64,000 nucleotides of DNA from Paramecium sonneborni (taxonomy: Eukaryota > Ciliophora > Oligohymenophorea > Peniculida > Parameciidae), in NCBI GenBank assembly GCA_905182985.1, contig CAJJDN010000011.1, positions 766,190 to 830,189 of the forward strand. Reading direction: 5' to 3'. Shown here in pieces: positions 26,233 to 39,600 of this stretch. Positions within the stretch are counted from its first letter, which is position 1; each line of letters opens with the position of its first letter. The notes beneath the pieces are model-generated. The model did not search any database, had not been told where the DNA came from, and saw nothing but the letters and a program-made list of their open reading frames with translations. The position numbers were made by a program, and so were the translations under genes.

Positions 26233-27236
26233 ATGTCTTTTAATCCAAACACTAGTGAAATAGGATTGACGAATTAATCTCCTCGTAGAAATTTTAATCC
26301 GATGAATTCTTCTATTTAATTCATTCCAGATATTAATATTGACTAGTAGCCTGAGGAATAAAGTTCTCCAAGGAAGGAAGTAATTAAAAAAGGAATTTTG
26401 AAAACCTTTTATTATTAAGTATTATAATCTATTCATATAGGATATCAAAAGAAGAAGATTGATTGGATGTAATATATATGTAAATGAAATGAATGAATAG
26501 TAATTATAATTATCAAAAAGAGGAAGTATATTTTTATACTATAAAAAAAGTGACTTGTAGAATTTGTATGAATGAGGAAGAGACCTCAAGATTTATAATG
26601 CCATGTGCATGTAAAGGAAGTTTGTAATATATACATGAAGAATGTTTAAAGCTATGGATTCTTTAGAAAAATGGTATTGAAGATGTATTTAAAGATTAAG
26701 TATTTATTTAGAAAATATTAGATAAAATGTGAATTGTGCTCTTAAAAATTTCGTATGAAGATGAAGTTACAAAATCATTTTCAAAAATCTAGATTTTGGG
26801 ATTTACCAAGACACTAAAAGATTTGCTGGCTTATCTAAATTTTCTTTATATGTGCTATAATTGGTACTATTGCTAGTAAATGATTAAAAACTATTTAGTT
26901 TTATTCATTTAGTATGGAATATCTGATGTAGGAATTGATGCAATTATGACTTTGTTAGCAGTTTTGACTTTAATTTTAATAGTCTATCTTGTAGCAAGTG
27001 TGATTGCATCTCATTAAGTAGAAATGATTGAAGATTGGATAATAGGGAATTATCGACCAAGAAGAGAAACTAAATAGGGAAGTTTTTTTTAATTATAATC
27101 TTAAATGGGATAAAGTTTAACAGGTAGTCCAATTGGAAGAAAAAAAACAGCTTTAGTACATCCAAATGGCACTTCTAATTTGTAAGTGATTTAAGTTAAT
27201 TAATTGATGACAAGTACAAATCTCTCAGAATAATGA
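26233..27236 (+). CDS. MARCH-type (RING-CH) membrane E3 ubiquitin ligase
   Basis: The predicted product has 308 residues after introns of 32, 22 and 23 nt. The RING-CH domain (C4HC3) is complete: C98-x2-C101, C114-x-C116, H124-x2-C127 and C148-x2-C151, containing MPCACKGSLQYIHEECL. Two hydrophobic segments follow (ICWLIQIFFICAIIGTIAILF and an AIMTLLAVLTLILIVYLVA stretch). The tail is polar. MARCH ligases sit in membranes and ubiquitinate other membrane proteins for sorting. The N-terminal 95 residues are polar and unrecognised. Confidence 0.85.
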
Positions 27237-28096
27237 ATTATTTAAATTATTAATTATAAAATACTAAAAAAATTTAGAGTAATCAATTAGGATAGAAATG
27301 AAGCAACTATTTAAAATAATAATTTTATCTTTTTAAATACCTCCGATTAAGGAATTAGTGAAAATATTGTATTGAAAAATTAGAAATTTCAGAAAAAAAT
27401 ATTAAAAACTATTATCTCTAGATATATGTAAGTCTAAAGGATTAGATTAGAAAAAAATTTGGTTTAAAAATGTATACAAACGAGATAGATTAAAAAAATG
27501 AATCTAAAGTTAGTATGAATAATCAATAATAAAAAAAAATAGAATTTATATATATAATTAAGAATCGTCCCAATCAGTTTCACTATTTAAATGTAAAAAA
27601 TGTGAATTTTAGAATAATTTGGAATGAATAAAATATTTAATAGGAATCTAGAAATTAAAAAATAAATTTTAGTTATTTTGTGAAATTTGTCAACATAAAA
27701 ATAAATTGGATTAAAAAATAAAATTTTTAGATAGATTTTTTGTATGTCAATTTAAGAATATAAAATTAATAAGTACGATTTTTTAGATTATTTAATTAAT
27801 ATTTATGGAATTTTAGTATATATGTTCAAATTTAGTTGTTCAAAATTTGGAATCAATTGATAAGCAAAAATAGTATGTTCGGTGTAGCTATTTATATATA
27901 TTTTATGAGTTAATAAAGTAGAGATAATTGAGAAATGGCAATTTTAAAATTATAAACCTACTTATAAAGAATAAAATAGTAAACAATAAATACCTAATAG
28001 ATTTATGAGAATCAATTAGATATCTTGTCTTTGAGTATGGATTCTATTGTAATATTTGATTACATACATATATAATATTAAATTAATTATTAATTT
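27237..28096. other. 860 bp without a supported gene
   Basis: Very AT-rich. Short frames contain two CxxC pieces in different frames, one near 27590 (KCKKCEF) and one near 27680 (FCEICQHK), that faintly recall a RING-CH half. They cannot be joined into a gene. This is either a relic of a zinc-finger gene or chance. Confidence 0.35.
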
Positions 28097-28695
28097 ATGT
28101 CGAAATAGCAATGGACACTATTGACTACGGACACTTAAAAACTATAATTATTTGGTATGCAAGCTAAAGTAACAACAAATTATGGTGATGTGTTTCAAGG
28201 TCTAATTTATTATTGTGATGAATCGATAATTATATTAAGTATAAAATGTGATTGCTATTTATTTTTAGAAAATGAAGATGACTTTTTTTTAATAAATCAG
28301 TAATCAATTTAAGATTTGTAAACCATCGATATTTAAGATCCTAAAGTATACGTACCACTAAGCCTAGTAAACGTTATAAAATTTATTGGCTGTTGATTTG
28401 GCAGCTATGGCTTAAGAGATGATAAAAAAGGAAATGAAAGAACCACATTAACAATTATTTGATCATTTATAAAAATTATATAGGGATGTTGATTGGAAAG
28501 AATAGGAAATCATAATTCCATCTATTTCAATCAGAATTTCACCGCCTTATAAATCAGGTAATATTATCAGTATATTTTTATTCTAGATAATATTTCAGGG
28601 GAAAATAAATTAGGAGTTGAAAGATTAAGGAAAATTGTAAAGTATATAGTAACGAATTTTTTATGTAGGTTGATAAATATGCCAAAAATTTTTGA
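28097..28695 (+). CDS. LSM12: LSM12 homologue (Lsm plus anticodon-binding-like domain)
   Basis: The spliced product has 171 residues after introns of 22, 29 and 32 nt (the last 28637-28668). The first half is an Lsm-like barrel (VTTNYGDVFQGLIYYCDESI ... LQTIDI). The second half is the AD domain with the diagnostic SIRISPPYKSDN and KLGVERLRKIV. LSM12 proteins bind RNA or nucleotides and partner with ataxin-2-type proteins. Both domains are present and the size is close to the usual one. ATG 28097 was chosen because it adds an in-frame polar leader, although the next Met (28156) would also leave the Lsm fold intact. Confidence 0.83.
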
Positions 28696-28763
28696 ATATA
28701 GTTAAACATTTTATATATAAATATAATATTTTATACATTGCACATTTTGTAATAATTATTATT

Positions 28764-29316
28764 ATGAATAATCGAGAAGAGGAGAAGCAGACCCAATAAA
28801 AAGAGGATACGTACATATGTAATTTAACTAAGAGCAAATAATAATGATGAGGAATTAAGAAAAGAATATTTATAGGATTTGTAAAAACGAGTAAAAGAAT
28901 CAAGAAAACAACCAGATTGTTTTGAATGTTGTTTTGCATATTGGTTATTTGTTTTTTTAGGATTTGTTTTTAGATAACTATTCTAAAAGAAAATAGATGA
29001 AACACCTGAAGGTTGTGATTTCATTGGATCTGTAATTTCGATTCTGTTAATTTTGTTTTCAATATCTGCTTTTTGTCGGTGCATTGATGGTTGCTGCATT
29101 ATAATACCTTGCAAGAATAATTGTTGTTTTCATTTATCATTGTAATTTCACGATCTCAACAACCTTATCAATTATTCGACATGTAAATGGAGTTTGATTA
29201 TTTTGACGATTATTTGGTTACTAAATTACAGCTGCATAGTTTTTTGGCCAATGTTTATTTTCCTATTGATAACATGGATATTGATATTAGTATGGAAGTA
29301 AATGGAAAATGAATGA
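28764..29316 (+). CDS. Cysteine-rich multi-pass membrane protein, unknown
   Basis: The spliced product has 176 residues with one 22-nt intron. A charged N-terminus leads to about four hydrophobic segments. Cysteines cluster around them (DCFECCFAYW, AFCRCIDGCCIII, CKNNCCF). CC pairs at membrane edges are often palmitoylated, but that is inference. No family is recognised. It lies 68 bp after LSM12 and 68 bp before the next small gene, all on the same strand. Confidence 0.6.
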
Positions 29317-29384
29317 TAGATTAATTGAATAATAATTTTAAAACCAAAAAGAAGTAAAAACGATTTTTAATAATAATATAAATT

Positions 29385-29838
29385 ATGATTAAGGCAATTC
29401 TCATCTGTGTCTTATTATTATCAGTTACTGCAGGACATGTAAGAAAAACCCATAAAGCAGTTCATAATAAAAAAGCTAGAACCTTTAATAGCGCTTTCAT
29501 TGAGTTTGAAAATTTAGGTGATAAAGATTATCATTTGAGTGCAAAGGAAGCTTGTATTTATTTAATTCTATGTGTCCTTCTTAGAACATTGGGCCTAAAT
29601 TACATCTGAAAAAGAAACTTAGACCAAAAAACATGCATCATTCACAGAAACTCATTCTGAATACGTACCAGGAATCGTCGGAGAAGTAGTTGATCTTTCA
29701 AATAATGCTGGTGTTTATTCCTATACAGCCACAGATATTAATGGAAACATTCTTGAATCTGAATCAGGTGATAATTTGGCTAGTAAACTTAATGCAGCCT
29801 ATCTTGAGATGACTTCAAAAATTTAGGAATCCAGCTGA
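29385..29838 (+). CDS. Small secreted protein, unknown
   Basis: The spliced product has 140 residues with one 31-nt intron. The signal peptide MIKAILICVLLLSVTAG is clear. The mature part is basic at first (HVRKTHKAVHNKK) and then Thr/Ser/Glu-rich, without cysteines. The spliced length is divisible by three. No family is recognised. It could belong to the secretory granules or the cell surface, like the giant gene that follows. Confidence 0.6.
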
Positions 29839-30674
29839 AAACATTGATTTATATAATAAATCAAAACAATACATCATTATTTATATAATCTTTTTAAATT
29901 GTTTATAAGATTTCTTATATTCTCAAGAATGAAAGGAAAATTAAATATAAATCTTATTTATATATTTTCGCTGTTATGTATATTTTTAAAGTAACGTTGT
30001 AATGCAATAATTTATATCATTATAATAAATAAAATACAAGTAAACTTTTTGTAAAATTAAAGTGATAAAATTTAAATTTTAAAATCAAATAAAAATGAGC
30101 AAACAGATGTTAATTTCTGATTTAACCATCCGCCCTATGTGAGTTTAATTATAAATTTGTTTGAAAAGTAACAAAACAACTTCAGATTTTATATTATTTT
30201 ATTTTCTTTCTGAAAATATTTTGTTAAAGAAATAATAGTTTTTTAAATATTAATTGTTATTAAAAATGTAGCAAATATTAGCTATTGATTATATTTTGGT
30301 TAAGTTTGAAGTTGAGATGCTTCAAGTAATGTTAGTTCTAAGGTGATTTTATTTATAATCAGAAAAGTGATTGTAATGAAATTTAAAGACAGAGGAATAT
30401 GCTAAAGTATTTATAGTATGTAGTATTATTAAGATGATTTGAAGAAAAATTGTGTTATGTTAAGCATTTGTATTAAATTTGAAAGATTAGTGGTATAATT
30501 AAAACGAAAAAAATAAATGGAGGGATTCGAAGTAATTGAAATAGAATGAGGTTTCATAATAATAACAGAAATATTTATATATATTATAAAAAAAAAATCA
30601 GAATGGAAAAACGAATTTTTCTGGTAAATATAAGGAATATGATCTCTACATATAAACATTATTATTTTTTATTT
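29839..30674. other. 836-bp leader region before the giant gene
   Basis: No supported gene. A tiny frame (MSKQMLISDLTIRPM, near 30096) ends after 15 codons. The interval is long for this genome and probably contains the promoter of the giant gene. It is AT-rich with no obvious repeat. Confidence 0.4.
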
Positions 30675-33600
30675 ATGAATAATTAAACAATGCTTATAGT
30701 GTTATTACTAGCATGTACGCTAGGAGGTATAAGTTTACAATGATTTTTAGCTTAAGAATTCATTTAACTGGGTAGCAATTTAAAATTGCATAATTTAAGT
30801 GAATTGCATTAAATGGAGACAAATAATTTAGATTGTAGCCCAATGTTAGGAGAAGTGAGTACTTCTATTGACGCATGGTCAGAGATCTTAGAGAATTAAG
30901 ACTAGCTAAATACAGATTCTTCTAATCTTTAATAATTAAAGGTGGCATTACAAGATTTTCGTGGAAGTGGATATGAAGATGCCTAACCTGGTAATATCTA
31001 AAATTTAATAAAAATAGTATTGTTGTAGTTTAGAAATTCATTCTCTGATATAATGAGCTAAATAAGTTCACAACATTTATAAATTACACCATATTAAAGA
31101 TGGAGAAAGGATAGTGCAATGGAATTACAAGGAGTAGTAAGTTTATTAGATACTGCTGAGAATGAAAAAGATTTGGAATAATGTTGTGATAGAATAGAAG
31201 AGTTGATCAATAGATTAATGAAAGAGAGAGAATAAGTGAGAAATTAATGTTAAAAGGGACCATAAGTAAAAAAATATTTAAATATTTTAGATTACAATTA
31301 ACATTATAAATTCCAAAGCTGATTAAGTAAGAGAACTAACAAAAGAATGTTCTGATGGTTAAGGAACTATTATAAGAATTAAACCAAAAGATGGAGAAGA
31401 TGGAGATTAAGGAGGATAAATAGTGATTCCAGGAAAACCTGATGGTTAATAATAAGGAAAAGAAGAAACAAAGAAACCTATATAACCAGTATAACCAGTT
31501 AGACCTAAACCAGATGATCGAGTCCCAGAAGGAGAAGATTAATAATAAGAAAGTGTTTCTGAACCAAGTAGTACAACAGATGAAGAGGATGATGAAGATT
31601 CAACAAATAAAAAGAAACCAGCTGACTTTACAAATCCAGATCCTGTTATTTCAAAGGAAAAAGAGAATTAAGAACCATTTACTGAATATGGATATGGATA
31701 TTGGGCTAAGTTTTTATTAGCATATCCTAAATTCTTACCAAATGGTAAAGATGCACCTTGGTATTTTGTTTCAAGATTGAGTGCTAATAAGAAAGATGAG
31801 AATATTAATATGGGAGATAGATTGTTGGCTGTTTGGTTAGGTAAAGGATATTATCATTTTACTACTTGTGATTAACCAAAAAATTAACCTAATGTTGCTT
31901 AAAATGTTAATTATCCTGAAGATTTTGATGGTATTTGGACATATATTTACTATTCATACAGTGTTGAGAAAAAGAAGGCTGTTGCTTTTATTAAATTTGG
32001 AAATGATGATGTTAAAAAGATTACTCATGAAGTATAAAATCCATCAACTAAATGGGTTAAATTTACTATTGGAGGTAAAGATTAAAATAGATATCCTGGA
32101 TTTAATGGTCAAATCTAATAAGTCTATTTCAGTACTAAACCAGGTGTTTTCCTTGATTCTGAAGAAGATGTTATTGGAAGATTGCAATCTTAAAAGAAAT
32201 AACCAAAAGACTTTTTACCTGAATTAGTAACTTATAAAGTTGTTTCAAATCCTTAACAAAGAGATCCTGAAACTAAAGAAGTTCTTTCAATTGTTGGAAC
32301 AACTAAAAATCCTAAATTCCCTCATGAATATGCTTTCAGTGGTTGGTTCAAATGGGAAGCACCAAAATAATAATAAGATTGGCATAATATTTTTAGAGTT
32401 TAAATTCAATAACCATCAACTGATAAATTTTTAGGAGATAGAACATTATCTGCTTGGGTTGGTAAATAAGATGGAGGTATTATCCATTTACCTACTTATA
32501 CATTTACAAATTTAGAAGGTGCTGGAAATCCAAATGTTATTAAGAATATTCCACATTAAAATAGACATACTGAATGGTTCTTTGTTTATTTTGGATATTC
32601 AAGACCTTAGAAGAAAGCTGTTGCAACTATCTAATGGAAATAAACAACAGATAAATAAGAATATGACAATATTAGACATTTCTCAGTACCAAAATTCTTT
32701 ATTTTTGTTGGAAAAGATAAATAATTCCCAGGTTTCAATGGTAAGGTAGCATTAGTATCTTTCAATGTTGGTGAGGGATCATTTAAACCTAATAATGATT
32801 TCACAGGAAAGGGAGATCCATTTAATTTTGATAGTGGTAAAAAGAAATTGATTGGAGTTCAACCAGAAATAGATACTGAAGAGGACCCTGAAAAATAAAA
32901 GAAACCATATAAAGTAGTAGATGATGCAGATACTGATGGATTGACTAGACCAAGTTCAAGTGAAGAAAATAAACCAGTCATTGAAGAAACTTAAGAAGAT
33001 TAAAATGATTTTGTTGAATATGGTTATGGATTCTGGATGAGATTCTTAACTGCTTTCCCTGATAGATTATTGAATGGAAAGAATGCTCCATGGTATTTTG
33101 TTTCAAGATTAACTTCTAATATGAATTACAAAAATATTGAAATGGGTGATAGATTACTAGCTATCTGGTAAGGTTAAGGATATTATCATTTCACTACCTG
33201 TGATTAACCAAAGAATCAAGCTAATGTAATTTAAAACATCAACTATCCAAATGATATTGAAGGTTTATGGACCTATGTCTATTATTCATACAGTTCAGAA
33301 GCTAAAAAAGCCATCGCTTTTATTAAATATGCAGATTAAGAACCAAGAACAATTTTACATTCAGTTTAACATCCTGCTGCAAAGAAAGTGAAATTCATTT
33401 TGGGTGGTATGGATAATAAATAATATCCTGGATTCAATGGTTTATTCAGTTAAGTTACCTTTTCTGCTAGACCAGGAGCATTTTTAGATACAATTGAAGA
33501 TTTTTCAGATTAATTAAAGAGAACAATTGTACCTAAATAAGATTTGGATTAATTCTATAATCATGAATTAGTGTCTGATGTTGTTTCTAGAAAGTAAAAT

Positions 33601-36600
33601 GATATTCCAGATTATGATGAAATTGGAGGAGGATAAGAAATGTTCCCACATGAATATGCTATTTCTGGATGGTTTAAATGGGAATAAACTTAATAATAAG
33701 TTTGGCATAATGTTTTCAGAGTTTAAATCAAGAAACCATCAACTGATAGATTCTTGGGAGATAGAACATTATCTTGTTGGATTGGTACTGCTTAAGGTGG
33801 AATCTTACATTTCCCAACATATACATACACTAACATGAATGGAGCAGGTAATCCAAATATGGTCAGTAATATACAGCACAAGAATAGAATTTTCGATTGG
33901 TTCTTTGTTTATTTTGGTTATTCTAAGAATCTTTAGAAAGCATTTGTTGGAGTTAGATTCGCTTCAGGAATTGAAACTTTAGAATATAATAATGTAAATC
34001 ATTATTATGCACCTAAATTCTATACATTTGTTGGTAAAGACATGCATTTCTCAGGATTAAATGGTAAAATGGGATTTGTGAACTTTAATTTAGGAGATGG
34101 AACTTTTAGAAAGACACCAGATTTCAAACATCCAGATGATATTTTTGGTTTATAAAAAGGTGAAATTAACATTCTCAAAAAACCAGATTAAAAGAAAGTC
34201 TAACCAGAAGTTGATAAAGAGACTGGAGAAACTTAAATTCCTAATTCAGTATCAGACAATACACCTAAAGTTACTAAGGAATTCAAATCAGAATAACCAC
34301 TCTCTGAATATGGTTATGGATTTTGGATGAGATTCCTCACTGCTTATCCAGTTAAATTAGTAAATGGAAAGAATGCACCATGGTATTTCGTTTCAAGATT
34401 GGCTAACAGACCTAATTATGATAATATTGCAATGGGAGATAGAACATTGGCTATTTGGTAAGGACAAGGTTATTATCACTTTACAACATGCAATTTACCA
34501 GGCCAAGTCAATGTTATAAAGAATGTTAATTACCCAGCTGATATTGAAGGATTATGGACATATGTTTATTATTCATATAGTAAATAAGAGAAGAAGGCAG
34601 TCGCATTTATTTAATATGGTGCAACTGATCCAATTGATGTAGTTCATTAAGTAACTCATCCAGATAATACATATGTCAAATTTATTTTAGGAGGTAAAGA
34701 CAATAACAGATATCCTGCATTCAATGGTCAATTCTAATCAGTTGTTCATTCTGCTTCCCCTGGAGCTTATATTGGTTCAATGGATTAATTCAAGGCATTC
34801 TTAAATAAATAACCAAATCCTTTGGGTAGTAAGGTTCCTTTAACAACAACTACATTAGTTGATAGTTAAATTACAAGAAATCCAGGAACAGCACCAAACA
34901 CATAAACTGTAGAAGCACCATTCCCTAAAGAATATGCATTTTCAGGTTGGTTCAAATGGGAATAACCTACACCTTAATAAGCATGGCATAATATATTCAG
35001 AGTTTAAATTAGTTAACCATCAACAGATAATAGTCATGGTGATAGGACCTTAGCAGGATGGGTTGGAACTGGAGCTGGTGGCATCATTCATTTAACTACA
35101 TATTCATATAAAAATATGAATGGAGCTGGACCTAATAATCTACCATAAAATATTAATCATAAAAATAGACATTTTGAATGGTTCTTTGTTTATATGGGTT
35201 ATTCTAAGAATGATAAGGCTGCTTATGCTTATGTTAAATGGAGAGACAGTGAAGATAATTTAGAATATAAAGATATTAATCATTACTTTGCTAAGAAGTA
35301 TTTCGTATTTGTTGGTAAAGATGTTCAATTCCCAGGATTCAATGGTAGAGTAGCCTCTACAGCTTTCAATCATGGTGAAGGATCTTTCAAAAAAGGAAAT
35401 GATTTCAAACATCCTACTGATGCATTCAGATTTGACAAAGGTAGTTAATTGGTTCCAAAAGTTGATCCTACAAAACCAGTTGTTGATGATAAAACTGAAT
35501 ATGGAAGCAAATTCAATAATAATGCACCAAATGTTGATAAGACTTTGACTTCTAATGATCTATTGGTTGAATATGGTTATGGATTTTGGGCTAGATATTT
35601 GACAGCTTATCCAGCTAGATTAATTAATGGAAAAAATCAACCATGGTATTTCGTAGCTAGATTGACTACAAATGTTTAATATGATAATATTAGAATGGGA
35701 GATAGAGCTTTGGCTATTTGGTAAGGATAAGGATTCTATCATTATACAACTTGCAATTAAGCAAACGGAAATGTTAATGTTATTTAAAATATCAATTATC
35801 CAGCTGATATTGAAGGTGTTTGGACATATATCTACTATTCATACAGTGCAGAAAAGAAGAAAGCTGTAGGATTTATTAAATATGGTAATGATGAAGTTAA
35901 ATCAATTACTCATTCAATTACACATCCTGATACTAGATAAGTCAGATTTATTCTCGGTGGTATGGATAATAACAGATATCCAGCCTTCAATGGTATCTTT
36001 ACCAAAGTCTCTTATTCTCATGAAAAAGGAGCATTTATTGATAGTTTAGATGCACTCAAACCTAGAATTGGAATTGTTCCAGATGTAGACACTCCTGCTG
36101 TTAATAAAAAGATTGTTGCTGGATAAATTGAAAGAGTTCCTACTGTTGCTCATGTTGCTGAAACAGTTGGAGATGAATAAACTAAATTACCATAAGAATA
36201 TGCCATTAGTGGATGGTTCAGATGGGATAAATTATAAGGATAATAACCATGGCACAATATTTTCAGAATTACCATTAATTCACCATTTTCTGATAGATTT
36301 TTAGGAGACAGAACTTTGGCTGTTTGGGTTGGTACTGTTGCTGGAGGTATTTTACACCACACTACTTACACATATAACAACATGAATGGAGCAGGAAATA
36401 ATAATGTTATTTAAAATATTTAACATAAAGAAAGACATTTAGAATGGTTCTATATGTATTATGGATATTCAAAAAAAGATTCAAAAGCTTATGCTTATGT
36501 CAAATTCAAAGATAGTGCTGAAACTTTAACCTTCTAGAATATTAATCATTATTTAGCTCCAAAGTTTTATGTTTATTTGGGCAAAGATCCAAATTTCTAA

Positions 36601-39600
36601 GGATTCAATGGTTAGATTGGATTTGTTAATTTCAACATTGGTAAAGGTAGTTTCAGATCAGGAAATGATTTCACAGATGATGCAGATAGATTTGGATTTT
36701 CAGATGGTTCTAAAGCAATTGCTAAACCAGTAGAGCCACCTAAACCAGAGGCAATTCCTGAAGCTGACAAATAAGTATTTACAAGTGCATCCAGTGTTGA
36801 TTCACCAAAGGTTGATAAACAAACTGTTGCAAGTGACTAGAACCTTGTTGAATATGGTTATGGATATTGGATGAGATTCTTGACTAAATTCCCAGAATAA
36901 TTACCAAATGGAAAGAATCAAGCATGGTACTTTGTATCAAGATTAACCACAAATGTTTAATATGATAATATCAGAATGGGAGATAGAGCATTAGCTATTT
37001 GGTAAGGATAAGGATTCTATCACTTCACAACATGTGATTAAAAGAGTAACAATGCTAATGTGATTAAGAATGTTGATTATCCAAATGATATTGAAGGTGT
37101 TTGGACATATGTTTACTATTCATATAGTGCAAAAGAGAACAATGCAGTTGCTTTTATTAAATTTGGTGAAAGCGATTTCTAATAAGTAACTCATTAAGTC
37201 ACACATCCAGCTGCTAAATAAGTAAGATTCATTTTAGGAGGCACAGATGAAAAGAGATATCCAGCATTTAATGGTCTATTTACAAATGTTTATTTCAATA
37301 GTAGAATTGGAGCCTATATCAATTCAGTACCAAATCTTAATAAATTATTGGATACTTAAGGACCAAAACCAAGCATTAAATTAGTTGATTTGAGTACTAC
37401 AACTTTAGTTGATAAGGAGACTTCAAGAACTCCAAAGGATGAACCAGTTGTAACAGAAGTAGAAGAGAAGAGATTACCTCATTAATATGCATTCAGTGGT
37501 TGGTTTAGATGGGCAGCTATGTAATAAGATCCCTGGCATAACATTTTCAGAGTTTAAATTAAGACTCCATCAACAGACAATGTTTTAGGAGATAGAACAT
37601 TATCAGCTTGGGTTGGAACAGGAGAAGGAGGTATCATTCATTTACCAACATACACTTACACTAATATGAATGGTGGTGGTAATACAAATCTTTTTAAGAA
37701 TATTCAGCATAAAGGAAGAAATACTGAATGGCATTTCATTTACTTTGGATACTCAAAAGATTAAAATAAAGCTTAAGTTTATATTAAATGGACCTAATCA
37801 GAAGATACTCTTGAATACCCTGATACCAGACATTACTTTGCATCAAAATTCTATATCTTCACTGGAAGAGATAAGCATTTCCCTGGTTTCAATGGTAATG
37901 TTGCATAAGCTAAATTTAATATTGGTGAAGGAGCATTTGTAGGAGATAAGAACTTTAATTTACCAAAAGATCCATTCTCATTTGGAAGTGGAGTTAATAC
38001 ATATCATAAGGATTAACCAAAACCATAACCAGAGACCAAACCAGATTCTAAAGTGCTTGACAATGCATAAGGATAGAAAGAACCAGCATTGAACAGAGAG
38101 TTGAAGGATGAAAAAGAATTAGAAAGTTATGGTTATGGATTTTGGATGAGATATTTGACAGTCTATCCAGAAAGATAAATTAATGGAAAGAATTAACCAT
38201 GGTACTTTTTATCTCGATTGACATGGAATGAAAAATATGATAATATTGGTATGGGAGATAGAACTTTAGCCATCTGGTAAGGAGCAGGATTTTATCATTT
38301 CACAACATGCAATATTGCTAATGGAAATACAAACCTTATTTAAAATATCAATTTCCCAAATGACATCGAAGGATTGTGGACATATGTTTATTACTCATAC
38401 AGTAGAGCCAGTAAGTAGGCAGTTGCATTCATTCAATATGGAAATGATGCTCCATAAACAGCTACTCATTCAACTTAACACAAAGACACTAAATATGTGA
38501 GATTTATTTTGGGAGGTAATGATGAAGCAAGATACCCTGGTTTTAATGGTTAATTCACAGGAGTTTCATTTGATAAAACATATATTGGTACAGTAGATGA
38601 ATTCAAAGCATTTGTCTAAAAGGTTGGAGTTCCATAAGTTGGATTGTAATAATTGACTACAGTTGGATTGGCTGATTAAGTTAGTAGAAGTGCTGAAGCA
38701 GATATTACAAAGGAAGCAACAGTCGGAGGAGGCGATTAGAAATTCCCATAAGAATATGCTATAAGTGGTTGGTTCAAATGGAAACCAACAGCCTAAGCTG
38801 CTTGGCATAACATCTTCAGAGTTCAAATTAAGAAACCATCAACAGACAATGTTTTAGGAGATAGAACATTAACCATGTGGGTTGGTACTCCAGAAGGAGG
38901 TATTCTCCATTTCCCAACTTACACATATGACAATATGGTTGGTGGAGGAAATACAAATCTCTACAAAAACATTCAACACAAGTAAAGACATCTTGAATGG
39001 TTTTATGTTTACTATGGATATTCCAGAACAGTTTCAAAAGCTTAAGTTTATGTAAAATGGGCATCTAATGATGATAGTCTCACTTATGATAATGTTAGAC
39101 ATTATTTGACTCCAGAATTCTATGTATTTGTTGGAAGAGATAAATAATATCCAGGACTTAGTGGTAAAATGGGTTACGTAAAATTCAATTTAGGAGATGG
39201 ATCATTCTTAAAAGATCCTAATTTCGATCATCCTTAAGATGCTTTTGGATTTAAATAAGGTGTTGAAAATTTAGTGAAGAAACCTGCTGCTGCAATTGAG
39301 CCAGGAACACCAATTACTGAAGAATTAACAAATGGATTTGAATAAAAGAACCCAGTAGTTGATAAGGCTGCACCTTCTGAGAGAGATCTTGAAGAATATG
39401 GTTATGGATTTTGGTTCAGATTCTTACACAACTATCCAGTTAGATTACCTAATGGTAAGAATTAAGCATGGTATTTCGTTGCCAGATTGGCTAATTAAGA
39501 GAAATATGATAATATCAGAATGGGAGACAGAATGTTGGCTGTTTGGTAAGGATAAGGATTCTATCATTTCACTACATGTAATAAAGTTGATAATAATCCA

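Noticed and set aside
30096..30143. A 15-codon frame (MSKQMLISDLTIRPM).
   Set aside because: Too short to support and not extended by any convincing splice.
30429..30659. A minus-strand frame of 76 codons upstream of the giant gene.
   Set aside because: Composition is low complexity and no family or intron pattern supports it.
38566..39064. Minus-strand frames of 78-86 codons inside the giant gene.
   Set aside because: They mirror the strongly biased coding frame on the plus strand and repeat in other units as shadows.
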